64,000 nt of DNA from Warburgia ugandensis (taxonomy: Eukaryota > Streptophyta > Magnoliopsida > Canellales > Canellaceae): contig CP141128.1 of NCBI GenBank assembly GCA_035236585.1, positions 29,665,618 to 29,729,617 of the forward strand, written 5' to 3'. The notes under the pieces are model-generated. The model was not told the DNA's origin and made no database searches. It was given only the letters and a program-made list of their open reading frames with translations. The position numbers and the translations under genes were made by a program. The first letter of the stretch is position 1. Each line of letters begins with the position of its first letter. Of the stretch, positions 24,201 to 34,920 are shown piece by piece.

Positions 24201-27200
24201 GAGGCTCACCAGGGATAGGGATATAATGTTCTCTTTAGTATCTGGGGCAGAATCTGCCTCCTCCTGGAAAATTCATAGTGATATAGGTAAATTAAACTAC
24301 TTTCCTGGTACCCAAAAAAAAATAAAATGCTCCCCTTGTTCATATGGTTTAGAATGAAGAGTCAACTTTCCCTTTTGTGATTTATCATGGTTTTTCTTGA
24401 TCATGATTGTGGTTTAACTGACCTAGAGTGGAGAAGTAACTTTGGTATCAGTTGAAGCCCTGTAGTTATTTTATTAGAGGGAGATGAGATGAGATGAATG
24501 ATATGTTTATGTCAGCAATGTCTCAAGAGGTCCTGTTTGGAATCACAATGTGCATTGATATGTGGGTAATGCCATTTATCAAAAACATAATTATGTTTCT
24601 GGTGGAGTACAGCCTTAAATGTAGTGCATATGGGAGGGGATATTAGGTCCATCCAAGACTACTGGGTTGTATCTTCCTAGCAGTCCTAATTTATCAATGA
24701 TATAGAATAAACAGAACTAAGCAAATGACCAAGCAAGTTGTATCAGCAGACTAAAGAAGCCGCATCTATACTTACAGCCAACTGTCCCCCATATCATTGG
24801 TATGCTTGATAACCAAACATTCCCTATTAACCTTGCTTCTTGCAAGTGAGTTAGCCTTAAACCTCCTTTTCACGGAACTAAGGGCTAGTCATCTATGCTC
24901 AATATTCTCTTGAAAAATTAGTTTTGGAAATGAGTTTTCTTGTGCTTGGCCACTTCTCTACAGGAAATCTTTTCTTGAATTCAATATTTTCTATCTTCTT
25001 CTGTGAAAATTTAATCCCTTCCTAGACCTTGAAATTCCTCTTCAAAGGAACCTTTTTTTTGCCAGAAATTATTTTTACTTAAAAGAAGTTTCCGAGAGAT
25101 CCAAGTAGCCCTAGAGGAAATCTGCAAGTTAGCCTTAATTACCTGAGCTGCCTTGGCAATATCCGCAAGCATCAATTAACATTACTTGAATCTGCATTCA
25201 AGTATTCTTTTCTACAATGGAAGGACCTGGAAACAGAGCTTCCAACTTGTGTTCCTGTCTTAAGGCCAATACAGCTGCTACATTTTATCCGTCATGCCCA
25301 TAGATTAGGCATAAGAAACATCTCATCTCTCCATCATGGTCCCTGATAATGCCTCTGATGCTAAAAGGACCTTGGTTACTATGACTCGTATAATCAATTC
25401 TTTTAAGAAAAATTTGCTTAAAAAACCCTGTAATTGTTGAGTTTTAACATTTATGCTTTGGATTTTAAACAATTCAGACATCCTAAATTTGATATTCTTT
25501 AACAATAGTAACTAAGTGATAGATGGCACATGATGATGTTTTCCTTTTTTCTGAGTTGGCTGCATGTGTCATTTGACCATGATAGGTGGCAGATTAGAAG
25601 ATGATGTGGAAAATCAGATAAAATTTTGGCTACTAGAAAGCAAGTACGAGAGAAATCAGGTCATTGTCCCCAACCTGAAAATCACTCTTCCCAATCACCA
25701 CCACCAAAGGAATACCCAGCACTGGCTGTGAAGAGGAAGATCAGTCACATCAGTGGTGTAATACATCAGACACTAATACCTATTCTTTCCTATGTATATT
25801 ACACTGGAACATTACAGTGATATCAATGTAATTTCAATGTTTTCCAGCTTAAATATGGATCAACATGTAAAAACAACAGACAGGCATGGGCATGATAATG
25901 CCCTCTACTGTCAAAGACAAAAGTTTCAGTTAGCATGATGCTATATGTTCTTCAAATACTGATTCTATAACTCACATAGCTGGATAACATTTCCATAAAC
26001 TACTTAATCAACTTACCGGGTACATCATAACAACACCTACTGATGGTTACAAATTCAATTTTCAACATTTTCAATAGAGAATTCATTGATCAGAAAGAAT
26101 TACTGCATAAAAGCTCCCATTCTCTTTAGGCCTTGTAATCTGGAAACCAGAGAAGTGAGATTATGAACTGCTGCTTCTTTCAACATGCCATCTTGACAAG
26201 CGGCCTTGGCTACAGTGGAAATTATGGCATTGATTTCCTTATCTACAGTTCAGCGATTTGCTCTCATCTACTTCTTTAGATGCTCGAATAAAACCTTAGT
26301 AACTGGCATTCCAGTTTCAGCAATCCTGCTAGGTGACTTAACCTTTATGCTGGTATGTAGCCCACATCAGTGTTAGTTATGGTGATGGAGGAATCCATTC
26401 CTCCACTGCTTCCATTTAGTAGTGAATCCATTTCCATGTTGAGTTACTTGGGGATGATTTCTGAGTGCAAAATCAGGTAAAGGGAATTGGATTGTTTGTG
26501 CATTATTGGACGAGGGAAATTGGTGAATGGAGAGAATAAAATTAGGATCATGCTCTTAAAATCTTAATTGGTTAGACCATTTGAGAATTGGCTATGAATT
26601 GCATTGGTTAGGGTTTCCATAGAGAGGGAGAGAGAGAACCTTATTTGGGAATGGTAGCCATCAAATGACACATAAGCAGCCAACTCAGAGAAAAGAAATC
26701 GCCATCATGTCCCGTCTGCCACTTAGGTGCTGTTGTTAAGACCTCAAATCGAGGATTGTTTGCATTTCTTTTAAAATTCAGGGTATAAATGTTTAAAGTC
26801 AACAATTACAGGGTATTTTAAGCAATTTTCCCTTCTTTTAATGAGCCATCTGGGTCAATATACCATCCAATAGTTACTCCATTTTCCCTGCACTATACTC
26901 AGTATTGAATTTCCACATCTTCTCTGCTTGTGAGGTCTCAATACCTATGCCATATCTCATGGGAGAGGCCCATAAGTTTGCTGATGTAGGATGGTCTCCT
27001 TGAAGCTTTTCATTCTTCTTCTTGTCCCTTTGAAGGTTCTTCAAGTCAACTATGTTGATGCCATCAGATATGGTTACACAATGCTGTCCCTCTGGCCAGC
27101 TAATGCGGAGAAAGCCAATAGTTGACCAAATTTGTAGAGGATTCTGACATTGTCAAGCTGCATTTGTGCCATAACATCTATCACACCTTATAATGTTACA

Positions 27201-28316
27201 GAAGATGACTGTTCCTCCATGGTGCAGCCAGCACTAATCTATTAAGTAGCCTCCATCTCCTACTGTGGCAGTGGCAACCACACGCATTAGCTGTTAAAGA
27301 TTTGTAAAATCTTGTAAAAAGTCAAGTAATAAAAACATAGAAGTGATCAATAAATAGTGCAATGCGAGGAGGAACATTGGATATCCTCTCCCCAAACCTT
27401 TTACTGGTATGCTTCAGAAAAATGAGAAGTATTTGATTCTAAAAAGGGGAGGATCAATGACCAAGTGGCCTACACCCTCTTTACATAGAGAATCACTAAC
27501 TCATAAGACTAGTGCCCAATTTAAGAAGGGACAGGTCCAGCTCCCTATGCTAATCCTGATTTCTGTTCAGATCATGTATTTGCTCCCTGATCTGGACTCG
27601 TATCTGTTAAGATATATAAGTTTATGATAAGCTGCCTGTTTGAAGTCTGGTAATTTGATGATTAACATTCATTCACACAGTTATTTCATTATTTCACTGT
27701 GATTGCAATTAGTTTGCTGATCCCAAATGTTATAATGATAAATGAAGACGTTCTTACGCTAGCTAGGTAAGCCTCTGGTATAAGTGATCTGCTATTCTCC
27801 ATTCTGCTTGAGTTTACCTTCGTCTTCTATAATATACCTGGTAGTATTTTGGGTACAAGTTGGTGACTTTTGCTTTCGATAGTTTGGTAGCTTTACTTTG
27901 CAATCTAAACTATTCCAGAATTTGTGAGGGAGAAGAAAGGGAAAACATGGAGACTTAACAACTGGGGTATTCGGAGATTGCCCTACAAAATAAAGAAGGC
28001 AAAGAATGCCAACTACATATTGATGAACTTTGAGCTCGCAGCCAAATGGGTCAATGATTTCAAGAGCATGTTGGACAAGGACGAGAGGATCATCCGGCAT
28101 CTGTTGATGAAAAAAGATGAAGCAGAAACTGAGGATTGCCCACCCCCTCCAGAGTTCCACACCTTGCATGCAAATGGCATGGAAGACGATGGGGATGATG
28201 AATATCATCATACTGACAATGATAAGAGTGAGTTGCAAACAGCCAGCTGCAACGATGGCAATGACATTGAAAATGGTGTTATTTTCTTTGAAGATGACGA
28301 TGATGGCAATGATTGA
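21218..28316 (+). CDS. RFC3: Plastid ribosomal protein S6-like, RFC3 type (five exons, 280 aa)
   Basis: Exons are 21218-21472, 22212-22266, 22392-22448, 23265-23342 and 27919-28316. Every intron has GT...AG ends and the phases join to 843 bases, 281 codons including TGA. Residues 1 to about 60 are Ser/Thr/Lys-rich and low in acidic residues, as in a chloroplast transit peptide. Residues about 75-120 (GPYPEAVLL, EFADVEEEQLFELLNLQLESDLNV) are the plant-specific segment. The bS6 domain follows from RHYEVVYLIHE through KKGKTWRLNNWGIRRLPYKI and ANYILMNFE to the LDKDERIIRHLLMKKDEA helix. The end is PPPPEFH and an acidic Asp-rich tail. In Arabidopsis this family is named for an effect on fatty-acid composition, and it acts as a plastid 30S protein. 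The first of two adjacent ATGs is used. Intron 4 (4.6 kb) contains a Pack-MULE. RFC3 rather than the shorter plastid S6 alpha is chosen from the N-terminal block and acidic tail. Confidence 0.9.
23343..25397 (+). other. RFC3 intron 4, part before the Pack-MULE
   Basis: Non-coding, AT-rich intron DNA after the GT donor at 23343. Short ORFs here have no recognisable domain. I see no element ends in this part. Confidence 0.7.
25398..25406. other. 9-bp target-site duplication, left copy
   Basis: TTCTTTTAA, identical to 26833-26841, directly outside the left terminal inverted repeat. Confidence 0.85.
25407..26832. mobile_element. Non-autonomous Mutator-like element (Pack-MULE) in RFC3 intron 4
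   Basis: Terminal inverted repeats of about 175 bases lie at 25407-25580 and 26658-26832. The outer ends are GAAAAATTTGCTTAAAA on the left and, reverse-complemented, GGGAAAATTGCTTAAAA on the right. Further inside, CCCTGTAATTGTTGA and CTGAGTTGGCTGC occur in both arms, with about 20 percent mismatch by eye. A perfect 9-bp direct repeat flanks them, the hallmark of Mutator-type insertion together with long TIRs. No transposase is present. The interior holds an antisense MAEA-type gene fragment (26121-26437), which makes it a Pack-MULE. It is removed with the intron, so RFC3 need not be harmed. Confidence 0.88.
26121..26437 (-). pseudogene. Captured 5' coding fragment of a MAEA/GID9-type E3 ligase subunit gene
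   Basis: The minus strand starts with ATG at 26437 and reads MEMDSLLNGSSGG. A stop and a one-base shift follow, then FEHLKK, MRANR, VDKEINAII and finally LVSRLQGLKR at about 26150-26121. From memory, this matches the N-terminal part of the plant MAEA-homologue proteins (LisH-CTLH-RING subunit of the GID/CTLH ubiquitin ligase), which begin MEMDSL and contain VPFEHYKK...RANHR and LVTRLQGLKRK. The rest of that protein (CTLH, CRA, RING) is absent. Two stops and the shift mean no long product. The DNA on its upstream side, a CT-rich stretch near 26640-26450 on the minus strand, could be the captured leader. Orientation is opposite to RFC3. Confidence 0.72.
26833..26841. other. 9-bp target-site duplication, right copy
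   Basis: TTCTTTTAA, identical to 25398-25406. Confidence 0.85.
26842..27918 (+). other. RFC3 intron 4, part after the Pack-MULE
   Basis: Non-coding up to the AG acceptor at 27917-27918. A pyrimidine-richer stretch precedes the acceptor. The minus strand between about 27260 and 26870 gives a broken protein-like frame that I cannot assign; it might be old transposon or gene debris. Confidence 0.6.
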
Positions 28317-28374
28317 GAGGATAGGAATGACATTAGAAAGGGAGCTAGAAGGATTGTGAAGGATGAGGAAGTAG

Positions 28375-28376
<2 letters not shown>

Positions 28377-28445
<69 letters not shown>
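28377..28445. repeat. (TC)n microsatellite in the RFC3 3' untranslated region
   Basis: About 34 TC units, starting 60 bases after the TGA stop. It is likely transcribed as part of the 3' UTR. The Arg/Glu-rich minus-strand frame across it is an artefact. Confidence 0.97.
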
Positions 28446-28448
<3 letters not shown>

Positions 28449-28828
28449 GCAGACACAACAAATTAGTTATTTGATTTTTGTTATGCTGGTTTGCTGGTTC
28501 CGGTCTCCAATTGGCCCCCTACATTTTGGCAGTTATCTTTAAGTGGTCCCCGTGTTTTAAAAAGGGACTTTATGTAACACATCACTGGAGTTCTCTGTCG
28601 GGGCTGGTTTTAAGAGGTATTTTTGGGGATTTTTCGTCCTTAGCCGATAGAAGAGCTGTCAGTAAATATGTTGACATTGAAATCTACTAGATCGCATCAC
28701 GCTTCTTTATACTATCAAAGACATACTTTGCGTCCTTCGCACTACCAAATTTGTCAACCATGGATCTAAGAGAATTTTTCACAATTAGACATTATTCTCA
28801 AGTTTAGAGACTACAACATGACCAAGAA
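28446..28828. other. Between RFC3 and the LINE
   Basis: It probably contains the RFC3 polyadenylation region. A segment at 28490-28640 with words such as GGCCCCCTACATTTTGG and AAGTGGTCCCCGTG resembles a transposon end, but no partner end was found. Confidence 0.4.
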
Positions 28829-29369
28829 AATCATCATCATCATCATCAAGAACTTATCCCAATTAGGGGTCGGCCAAATGAATCTTATTCCTCCATTCCA
28901 CTCTATTAAATACCATGGTTTCATTTAGTCCCAAAGTTTTTGAATCTTTCCTCGCCACTTTTATCCACGTTGTTTTGGGCCTTCTCCTTGCCCTTTTAGA
29001 GCCTTCTACTTGTATTGCCTCACTTCTTCAAACTGGTGTCGTTGTTGGTCTCCTTTGGACATATCCAAACCATCTAAGTCTAATCTCCCTCATCTTATTA
29101 CCTATTGGTACTACTTCTAAATTTCCTCTAATATTTTTATTTCTAATTCTGTCATTTCTTGTCTTACCACTCATCCATCTCAACATCCACATTTCTGCGA
29201 TGCTCATCCTATGAGTATCATGTTCCTTAACTAGCTAACACTCTGATCCATAGAGCATGGCCGGCTTTATAGCCATCCTATAGAATTTTCATTTTAGTTT
29301 GAGTGGCATCCGCCAATCACATAAAACTCCAAATGCACATCTCCATTTGTTCCAACCCGCTGAGATTCT

Positions 29370-30080
29370 CTAAGTAACCTCACTCTCAATCTTTCCACTC
29401 TCATGGATTAATGATCCTAAGTACCGAAAGAGGTCTTTCATGAGGACTTCTTGGTTATCAATCTTGACTGGTGTTCTACTCCTACTCTCCTTGCTAAAAT
29501 TACATTCCATATATTCTGTCTTAGTTCGGCTAATTTTAAATCCTTCAGATTCTAATACTTCTCTCCATAACTCTAGCTTTATATTTACACCCTCTCTTGT
29601 CTCATCAAGTAAGACTATATCATCTGCAAATAGCATGCACTAGGGGATCTCCTCATGCAAATGTTTTGTTAACTCGTCCATAACTAATGTGAAGAGGTAT
29701 GGACTCAATGCCGATCCTTGGTGCAATCCTATAGTGACAGGAAAATCACCAGTCACACCACTAGTGGTCTTAACATTTGTTACCGCTCCCTTATACATAT
29801 CTTTAATTATGTCTATATATCCCAGAGAAACCCCCTTACCACCCAACACCCTCCATATTAACTCTCTAAGGACTCTATCATAAGCTTTCTTTAAATCGAT
29901 AAAGACCATATGTAGGTCTTTCCTCCTCTCCCTATATTTCTCTATTAATTGTCTTAGCAAGAAAATAGCTTCCATGGTAGACCTCCCAGGCATGAAACCA
30001 AACTGATTCTCCGATACACTTGTTTCATTTCGTAACCTCTTCTCAATCATTCTTTCAAAAAGTTTCATCGTGTGACTCAT
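29370..30080 (-). pseudogene. Reverse transcriptase of the RTE LINE
   Basis: The frame 30080-29640 carries QFGFMPGRSTMEAIF, VFIDLKKAYDRV (first catalytic Asp), TIGLHQGSALSPYLF and the MDEL helix. A stop at 29640 is followed in the same frame by MLFADDIVLL (29636 on), where the two catalytic Asp of the FADD box are kept. KTEYMECNF and FRYLGSLI follow. The internal stop probably came from a Trp codon (TGG to TAG). It would copy the LINE RNA by target-primed reverse transcription, but the frame is broken. Confidence 0.85.
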
Positions 30081-30342
30081 AAGTTTGATCCCTCGATAAT
30101 TAGTGCAGCTCTGAATGTCACCTTTATTCTTATAGATTGGTACAATAGAGCTTTTCCTTCACTCATCAGGCATTTTCTTTGATTTTATAATCTTGTTAAA
30201 CAACTTGGTCAACCAAACTACCCCAATATCTCTCATATGCTTTCAAACATCTATTGATACACCATCAGGCCCTATGGTCTTTCTTGATTTCATCTTTTTG
30301 AAGGCCTCTTTTGCTTCAAGTATTCTAATCCTACGTTCATAT

Positions 30343-31197
30343 CTATAAGATCCCTATATTATTTTCAATCCCTATATTCTCAGAGCCATTGTCATTTAAT
30401 AATTTTTGAAAGTATGTTTTCCACCTTTGTTTGATCTCATCTTCTTTGACTAATACCCTTTGATCATCGCTTTTAATCCACCTAACATGATTTAAGTTCT
30501 TACCCTTCTTTTCTCTTACTTTTGCAAGTTTAAACACATCTTTCTCACTTTCTGTTGTTCATAATTTATTATAGAGCTCATTATATGCTTTAAGTTTAGC
30601 CTCACTTACTATTCTCTTAGCAGCGTTTTTAGCATTCTTATATTGTTCATAGTTTTCATTATTTCTAATCTTCTGCCAAGCTTTAAAACGCATTCGTTTT
30701 TCTATAATAACTTTTTGCACTGTTTCACTCCACCACTATGTTTCCTTTGCTAATAGCCTTTTACCTTTAGATGCTCCTAAGACATCTTTTGCCACTTTCT
30801 TAATGGACTCAACCATATTAGTCCACATGGTATTTACTTCTGTTTCATAGTTCCAATTTCCTTCTACCATCAACTTATTTTTGAATGAAGTTATTTTCTC
30901 TCCTTTTAAGTTCCACCACTTAGTTTTTGGATGTGTATTAAGTTCAGTTCTTTTACTCCATCTTTTAATATAAATTATCATAACCATTAACCTATGTTGT
31001 GAGGTTAAACTCTCACTAGATATCATCTTACAATCCTTACATATAGATCGTTCATTATTCCTAAGCAGAAAAAAGTCTATTTGGCTTTTATGAAGTCCAC
31101 TTTTAAATGTTATTAAGTGTTTATCCTTCTTCTTAAAGAGTGTATTTGCAATGGACAAGTTATATGACAAAGCAAAATCGAGGATATTCTCCCCCAT
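30343..31197 (-). pseudogene. Endonuclease C-terminal part and linker of the RTE LINE
   Basis: Minus-strand frames 31197-30736 and 30537-30343 plus the stop-interrupted sequence between them. Motifs include GENILDFALSYNLSIANT, SGLHKSQIDFFLLR (SQIDF is the usual end of the AP endonuclease fold), TKWWNLKGEK and RWKTYFQKLLN. Stops interrupt the frame at 31198-31225 and 30733. Confidence 0.75.
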
Positions 31198-31224
31198 CTC
31201 ATTTCGTTCACCTATATCATACCC

Positions 31225-31908
31225 TCAATGTATTCTATCATATCCTTTCTTATCTTTTCCTACATAGCCATTTAAATTTGCTCCTATAAATATTCCCTCA
31301 GTGTTGGGAATTTCTTGTATGTCTTCCTCCATATCTTCCCAAAACTGTTTCTTGATTATATCTTGTAACCCTACTTGTGGTGCGTATGCACTTATAACAT
31401 TTATATTCTGCTCTCCTAGAACAATTATTATTATTATAATTCTATCACTGATTCTTTTAACATCCACAACTTTATCCTTTAATTCCTTATCCACTATTAT
31501 TCCTATACCATTTTTGTTATTTTCCTTTCCTACGTACCATAATTTATACCTATCTATTTCTCTAGCTTTACCCCCTTTCCACTTGGTTTCTTGGATACAA
31601 ACGATGTTAACTCTCTTACGTTTCATTGTGTCTACTAACTCTAAACTCTTACCTGTCAATGTCCCTATATTCCATGTAGCAATGCAAATCTTATGTTCTG
31701 GAGATACCCTATTTACTATCGCCTTTCTCAACCTCCATGGTATGAACCCATGTCCACTTTTCACTGCACCTGGGTTTTGATGCAGTACGTCACTTCTTAG
31801 GGGACGCTCTAGCAGCCTTTGTCCACTTATCACTACACCTGGGATCTGATGTAGCGCGTCGCTTCTGGGAGAACATGATAACCAATAATTTGTCCTCAAG
31901 CAACCCAC
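31225..31908 (-). pseudogene. AP endonuclease domain of the RTE LINE
   Basis: Motifs in order: IATWNIGTLTGK, VNIVCIQETKW (catalytic Glu), YKLWYVG, GIGIIVD, INVISAYAPQVG, then GIFIGANLNGYVG. The last is normally GDLNG, so the catalytic Asp has become Asn (codon at 31276-31278). This domain nicks the target DNA in intact elements. The N-terminal 60 residues before IATWN are weakly conserved and show an internal repeat (SDALHQIPG and SDVLHQNPG). Confidence 0.82.
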
Positions 31909-31910
31909 GT

Positions 31911-32389
31911 GAGGTGATCACTGTTGCAAAAGAGTTCTGATTACAAGGGATTACTTCCTGTTTCACACGCTCTCTCTCTTCTTCATCTTTACTAAATAAT
32001 TTATGGAAGCGGGAAATTTATTAACATTGTTATAGTAAGTTGCATCATTTTTTGCCAGCCTCAGATCTGGTGACTAATATATACAGCAACCCTTCAAGAG
32101 GCATCATTACAAGAAAATATATTACAGATAATAACCCTCTTAGGGCTGGACCTAGGAGAAGACAAAGTAGTTGTTGACTAAGCATTCAACTGCAAAAGCC
32201 TCCAATGTGCAGCTCATAGTCACTCACAGAACATCCGCCTGCAAGGAGACAATCTTAATTCAGATTTGATACTAGTAGTTATCTGCATTTCCTGTAACAG
32301 CCCAATCCTTGCGCGTCATATCTGGCATAGTTTCTCAGGAAATGACGAATGGTAGAAGTCCAGAACCACTCCTAAATAATGCAGCAGCT
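31911..32389. other. Intergenic stretch without recognisable features
   Basis: No ORF with a recognisable motif, and no element ends. Confidence 0.4.
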
Positions 32390-32399
32390 CTATGGGCTA

Positions 32400-32773
32400 G
32401 GACACCTGCACGCACATTTGCCTCTGTATATATGCGATGCCAAATATATATGGAGGTCATTCATCCCATTCTTTGAATGACCCACCATGAAGGAAGTCCA
32501 AGAAACAACATTTCGTTCAGGCATTATTTCGTTGAAAAACTCACAAGCATCATAAATGAAACAATATGCACCGTACAAATGCAAAATTGTAATACTAACA
32601 GAAACATAAGCCAACATACCATTTTTAACAACAAACGCATGCACTTGGTTTCCACGAGAGAGCGTCGTCATCGAATGGTTACTGGAGTGTACAACTATGA
32701 GCCCATTTCGCTCTGCACCTTGTCTGCATATCGTGGAACAATTATATTGCTTCTTGAAACCTACTACCTTCAC
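32400..32773 (-). pseudogene. Remnant of a PLS-class pentatricopeptide repeat (PPR) gene
   Basis: A minus-strand frame contains GNQVHAFVVKNGM, then SITILHLYGAYCFIYDACEFFNEIMPERNVVSWTSFMVGHSKNGM. This is the consensus course of two neighbouring PPR repeats (usual wording GKQVHAFVVKxG, LIDLYGKCGxIDDACKVFDEMPERNVVSWTSMIxGYxxNG). Only about two repeats are left, with no start or mitochondrial/plastid targeting segment and no repeats on either side. It is a small retained fragment of an organelle RNA-processing gene family. Confidence 0.7.
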
Positions 32774-32845
32774 AAATCAGATTATATATTGCCGAAATTC
32801 ACATGCATGCTGATCAATGTATTGGAGTTGAATAGGCTGAGATAG

Positions 32846-33578
32846 AGGAAATGTAGAAGGCATTGAGAGCTGTTTTAGTGACTTTGTTGTTAACGGCCAA
32901 ATGGGTAGTACCTCGTTGGGAATCTATAGCTACGGCATGTAGATTAATCCATTTTGAAGGACAAAGAAAAACCTTCAAAATTAGTCTTCAAATGTTTCAA
33001 TCGAGGCAAGTCGAACTCCCACCCACCCTCAGGTACGAAGAAGCTTTGTGGATTTGGATTATTTTTGGATCTTTGTTATTTGTTTTGTTTTAAGAGAAAA
33101 AAAAAAAACACAAAAAATTTTCAACTTGCCCCTATCAAAAATAGATCCGGCAACCCATATTACAATAAAAGGTGATTTACAAGCCAAATTAAGTTAAGGG
33201 TTATATGAGTGAATTCTAAAACTTAGGGACTATAAAAATGCGAGTTAAGGATTAGATGGAAAAATTTTAAACTTTGGGGCGTATGGGAGTATGGGATGGG
33301 GATTTGGAGTCTCCAAGTCACACATCTAGTTGAAGTAAAATGGATGCATTGCTGAAGATATAAATGGGTATCTGTGTTTTCTACCCTAGGTGGGCTCTAG
33401 CTGGGCACACTGGACTTCCAATTAATTCCTCAGCCTTATTTTGTAGTTTCTGGTTAGCGCAGTCCATCTCTCTTGTGTTCCCAAGGACATATACTTTAAG
33501 AGGCAAATTTTAAATTTGAATAATTCTCCACAAAATTGGGGTCTTTAACTAGATACGTTGACTCGATTGAATAAGAGA
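32846..33578. other. Intergenic stretch
   Basis: A-rich, with a short poly(A) near 33095-33110. A segment at about 33180-33310 with GGGACTATAAAAATG and AAACTTTGGGGCGTATGGG resembles a transposon end, but its partner was not found. Confidence 0.35.
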
Positions 33579-33778
33579 ATTAGTGGTCCTTTAGGGGATA
33601 AGGCCCTTGATCCTTAACCAAGTCGCCTAAAACAAATGCTTGAAAGTAAACATGATGGAGGAGGTCATGACAACTAGTGAATGTTTGGGGTTATGTTATC
33701 TACAAGAATCCATTCATCATCCTAATAGGCATGATGCATCTTAAGAAAAAGAAAAAGGAAAAAAAGAAGGATAAGCAA

Positions 33779-34020
33779 GCTTAGTGGTCCAATTAGCTCA
33801 TGGCTAAGGCATCTTAACCAGGTTGGCCTTAAGAAAGGGAAAGAGACAGACTAGATCACTTAGTGGTCCATGCCTTCTAGAGATTAAGTTAGTGCCTTGG
33901 TTACCAAGTTGGAAGGAACTATACCCATCGAGCCCACAAAAGTGGTCCCTACTTTCCAGTTGGCTAAATCAATGTCTTAATTTAGTGAAGTTTTGAGAGG
34001 GTAAAAGGGACTATTCTGCA
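33779..34020. repeat. Degenerate tandem repeat, period about 80 bp
   Basis: Three units begin with TTAGTGGTCC or AAGTGGTCCC at 33781, 33860 and 33940. They share AAG.C.T..TTAACCA.GTTGG-like wording downstream. A fourth related start is at 33580. Confidence 0.5.
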
Positions 34021-34070
34021 GTTTCTCTAGAGGCAAAGTTGGTTGTACAATGACATATCTAGCAGAAGGT

Positions 34071-34075
34071 AGGAT
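34071..34075. other. Target-site duplication of the family B element, left copy (AGGAT)
   Basis: AGGAT directly before the LTR start TGTAATATCC; identical to 44812-44816. Confidence 0.9.
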
Positions 34076-34920
34076 TGTAATATCCTAAATTTTTAACCTA
34101 AACTACTAACAAAATAAATTAATTAAATTAAAAATTTTATGCATGGAATTTGGTTTGAAACTAGAAAGTACATGTCGATAGGAATTGAAAGGTATAAAGA
34201 ATGTCGAAAACAGAGTTCGGATGAGTGAGATATGACCATTTTAAGTTGCAAGGGTAATTTGGTAAACTGTTACGGACGCGAATTAGAGGGAGTCGTTTTG
34301 ATAACGTCACCCCTTTCCATTCCTATCTAGCTCCAATGGAGGAAGGCAGTGATCTACCTTTCCTTTTGAGAAAATTGAATTTCAACCTACAAAAACAAGT
34401 TTCCTTTTCATTCCCTACTCAAAACAACTCTGAGATCGTGCCATCTCTGCTTCATTCTCCTCCAAGCTTGGACCAAACTTCGCATGCACTAGAGGACCCT
34501 GATCTCCACTCTTCAGCTCTAATCAGGTAGGCTAAACCCTGCATCTTTTCTCTTTTACTTGTTTTCCAACTTTTTCCTCTCAAATCTGGGCTGTATCTAG
34601 GCTAAACAGCCGTTGGATGGCCTAAGAAGTCAAAACCATGCAGCATAGTTAGACCCCACATTAAAGACACTTCCAATAAGAGATCTAAGTCGTTCATTGT
34701 GATCTTTGGACCAAAAAATCTTAGGAACAGAGAAAACAGAAAAAAAAAAAATCAGAGCATCTAGGCCTCTAAGCAAGCCAAAAGAAATCGGATGGCTCAG
34801 ACTTATCGTCCCCGATGGATGATGCACCCAAGAAGCCAACTGGGACATGCTAGAGCAGATGGCGCATGCAAATGCTCCGTCGTGCTCATGGGACGCTCAC
34901 CCGGGCTCGTGAGACGTCAT

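Larger units (their letters stand above)
28829..31910 (-). mobile_element. Decayed RTE-clade LINE retrotransposon
   Basis: Minus-strand order is AP endonuclease (31908-31225), linker (31197-30343), reverse transcriptase (30080-29370) and a short C-terminal region (about 29300-28880), then a 3' end made of ATC/GAT triplets at about 28829-28850. A tail of short tandem repeats instead of poly(A) is typical of RTE elements. There are no LTRs. The endonuclease family is the one commonly annotated in plants as craniofacial development protein 2-like. Several stops and a catalytic change in the endonuclease make it inactive. The 5' border is approximate and no target duplication was found. Confidence 0.82.

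Noticed and set aside
27792-28238. 148-codon ORF antisense to RFC3 exon 5
   Set aside because: Shadow of a well-supported exon, no domain.
28208-28456. 82-codon Arg/Glu-repeat minus-strand ORF
   Set aside because: Created by the (TC)n tract and antisense to the last RFC3 exon.
28490-33310. A second large MULE with ends near 28490 and 33300
   Set aside because: Both places have end-like wording, but they are not reverse complements of each other and no 9-bp duplication was found.
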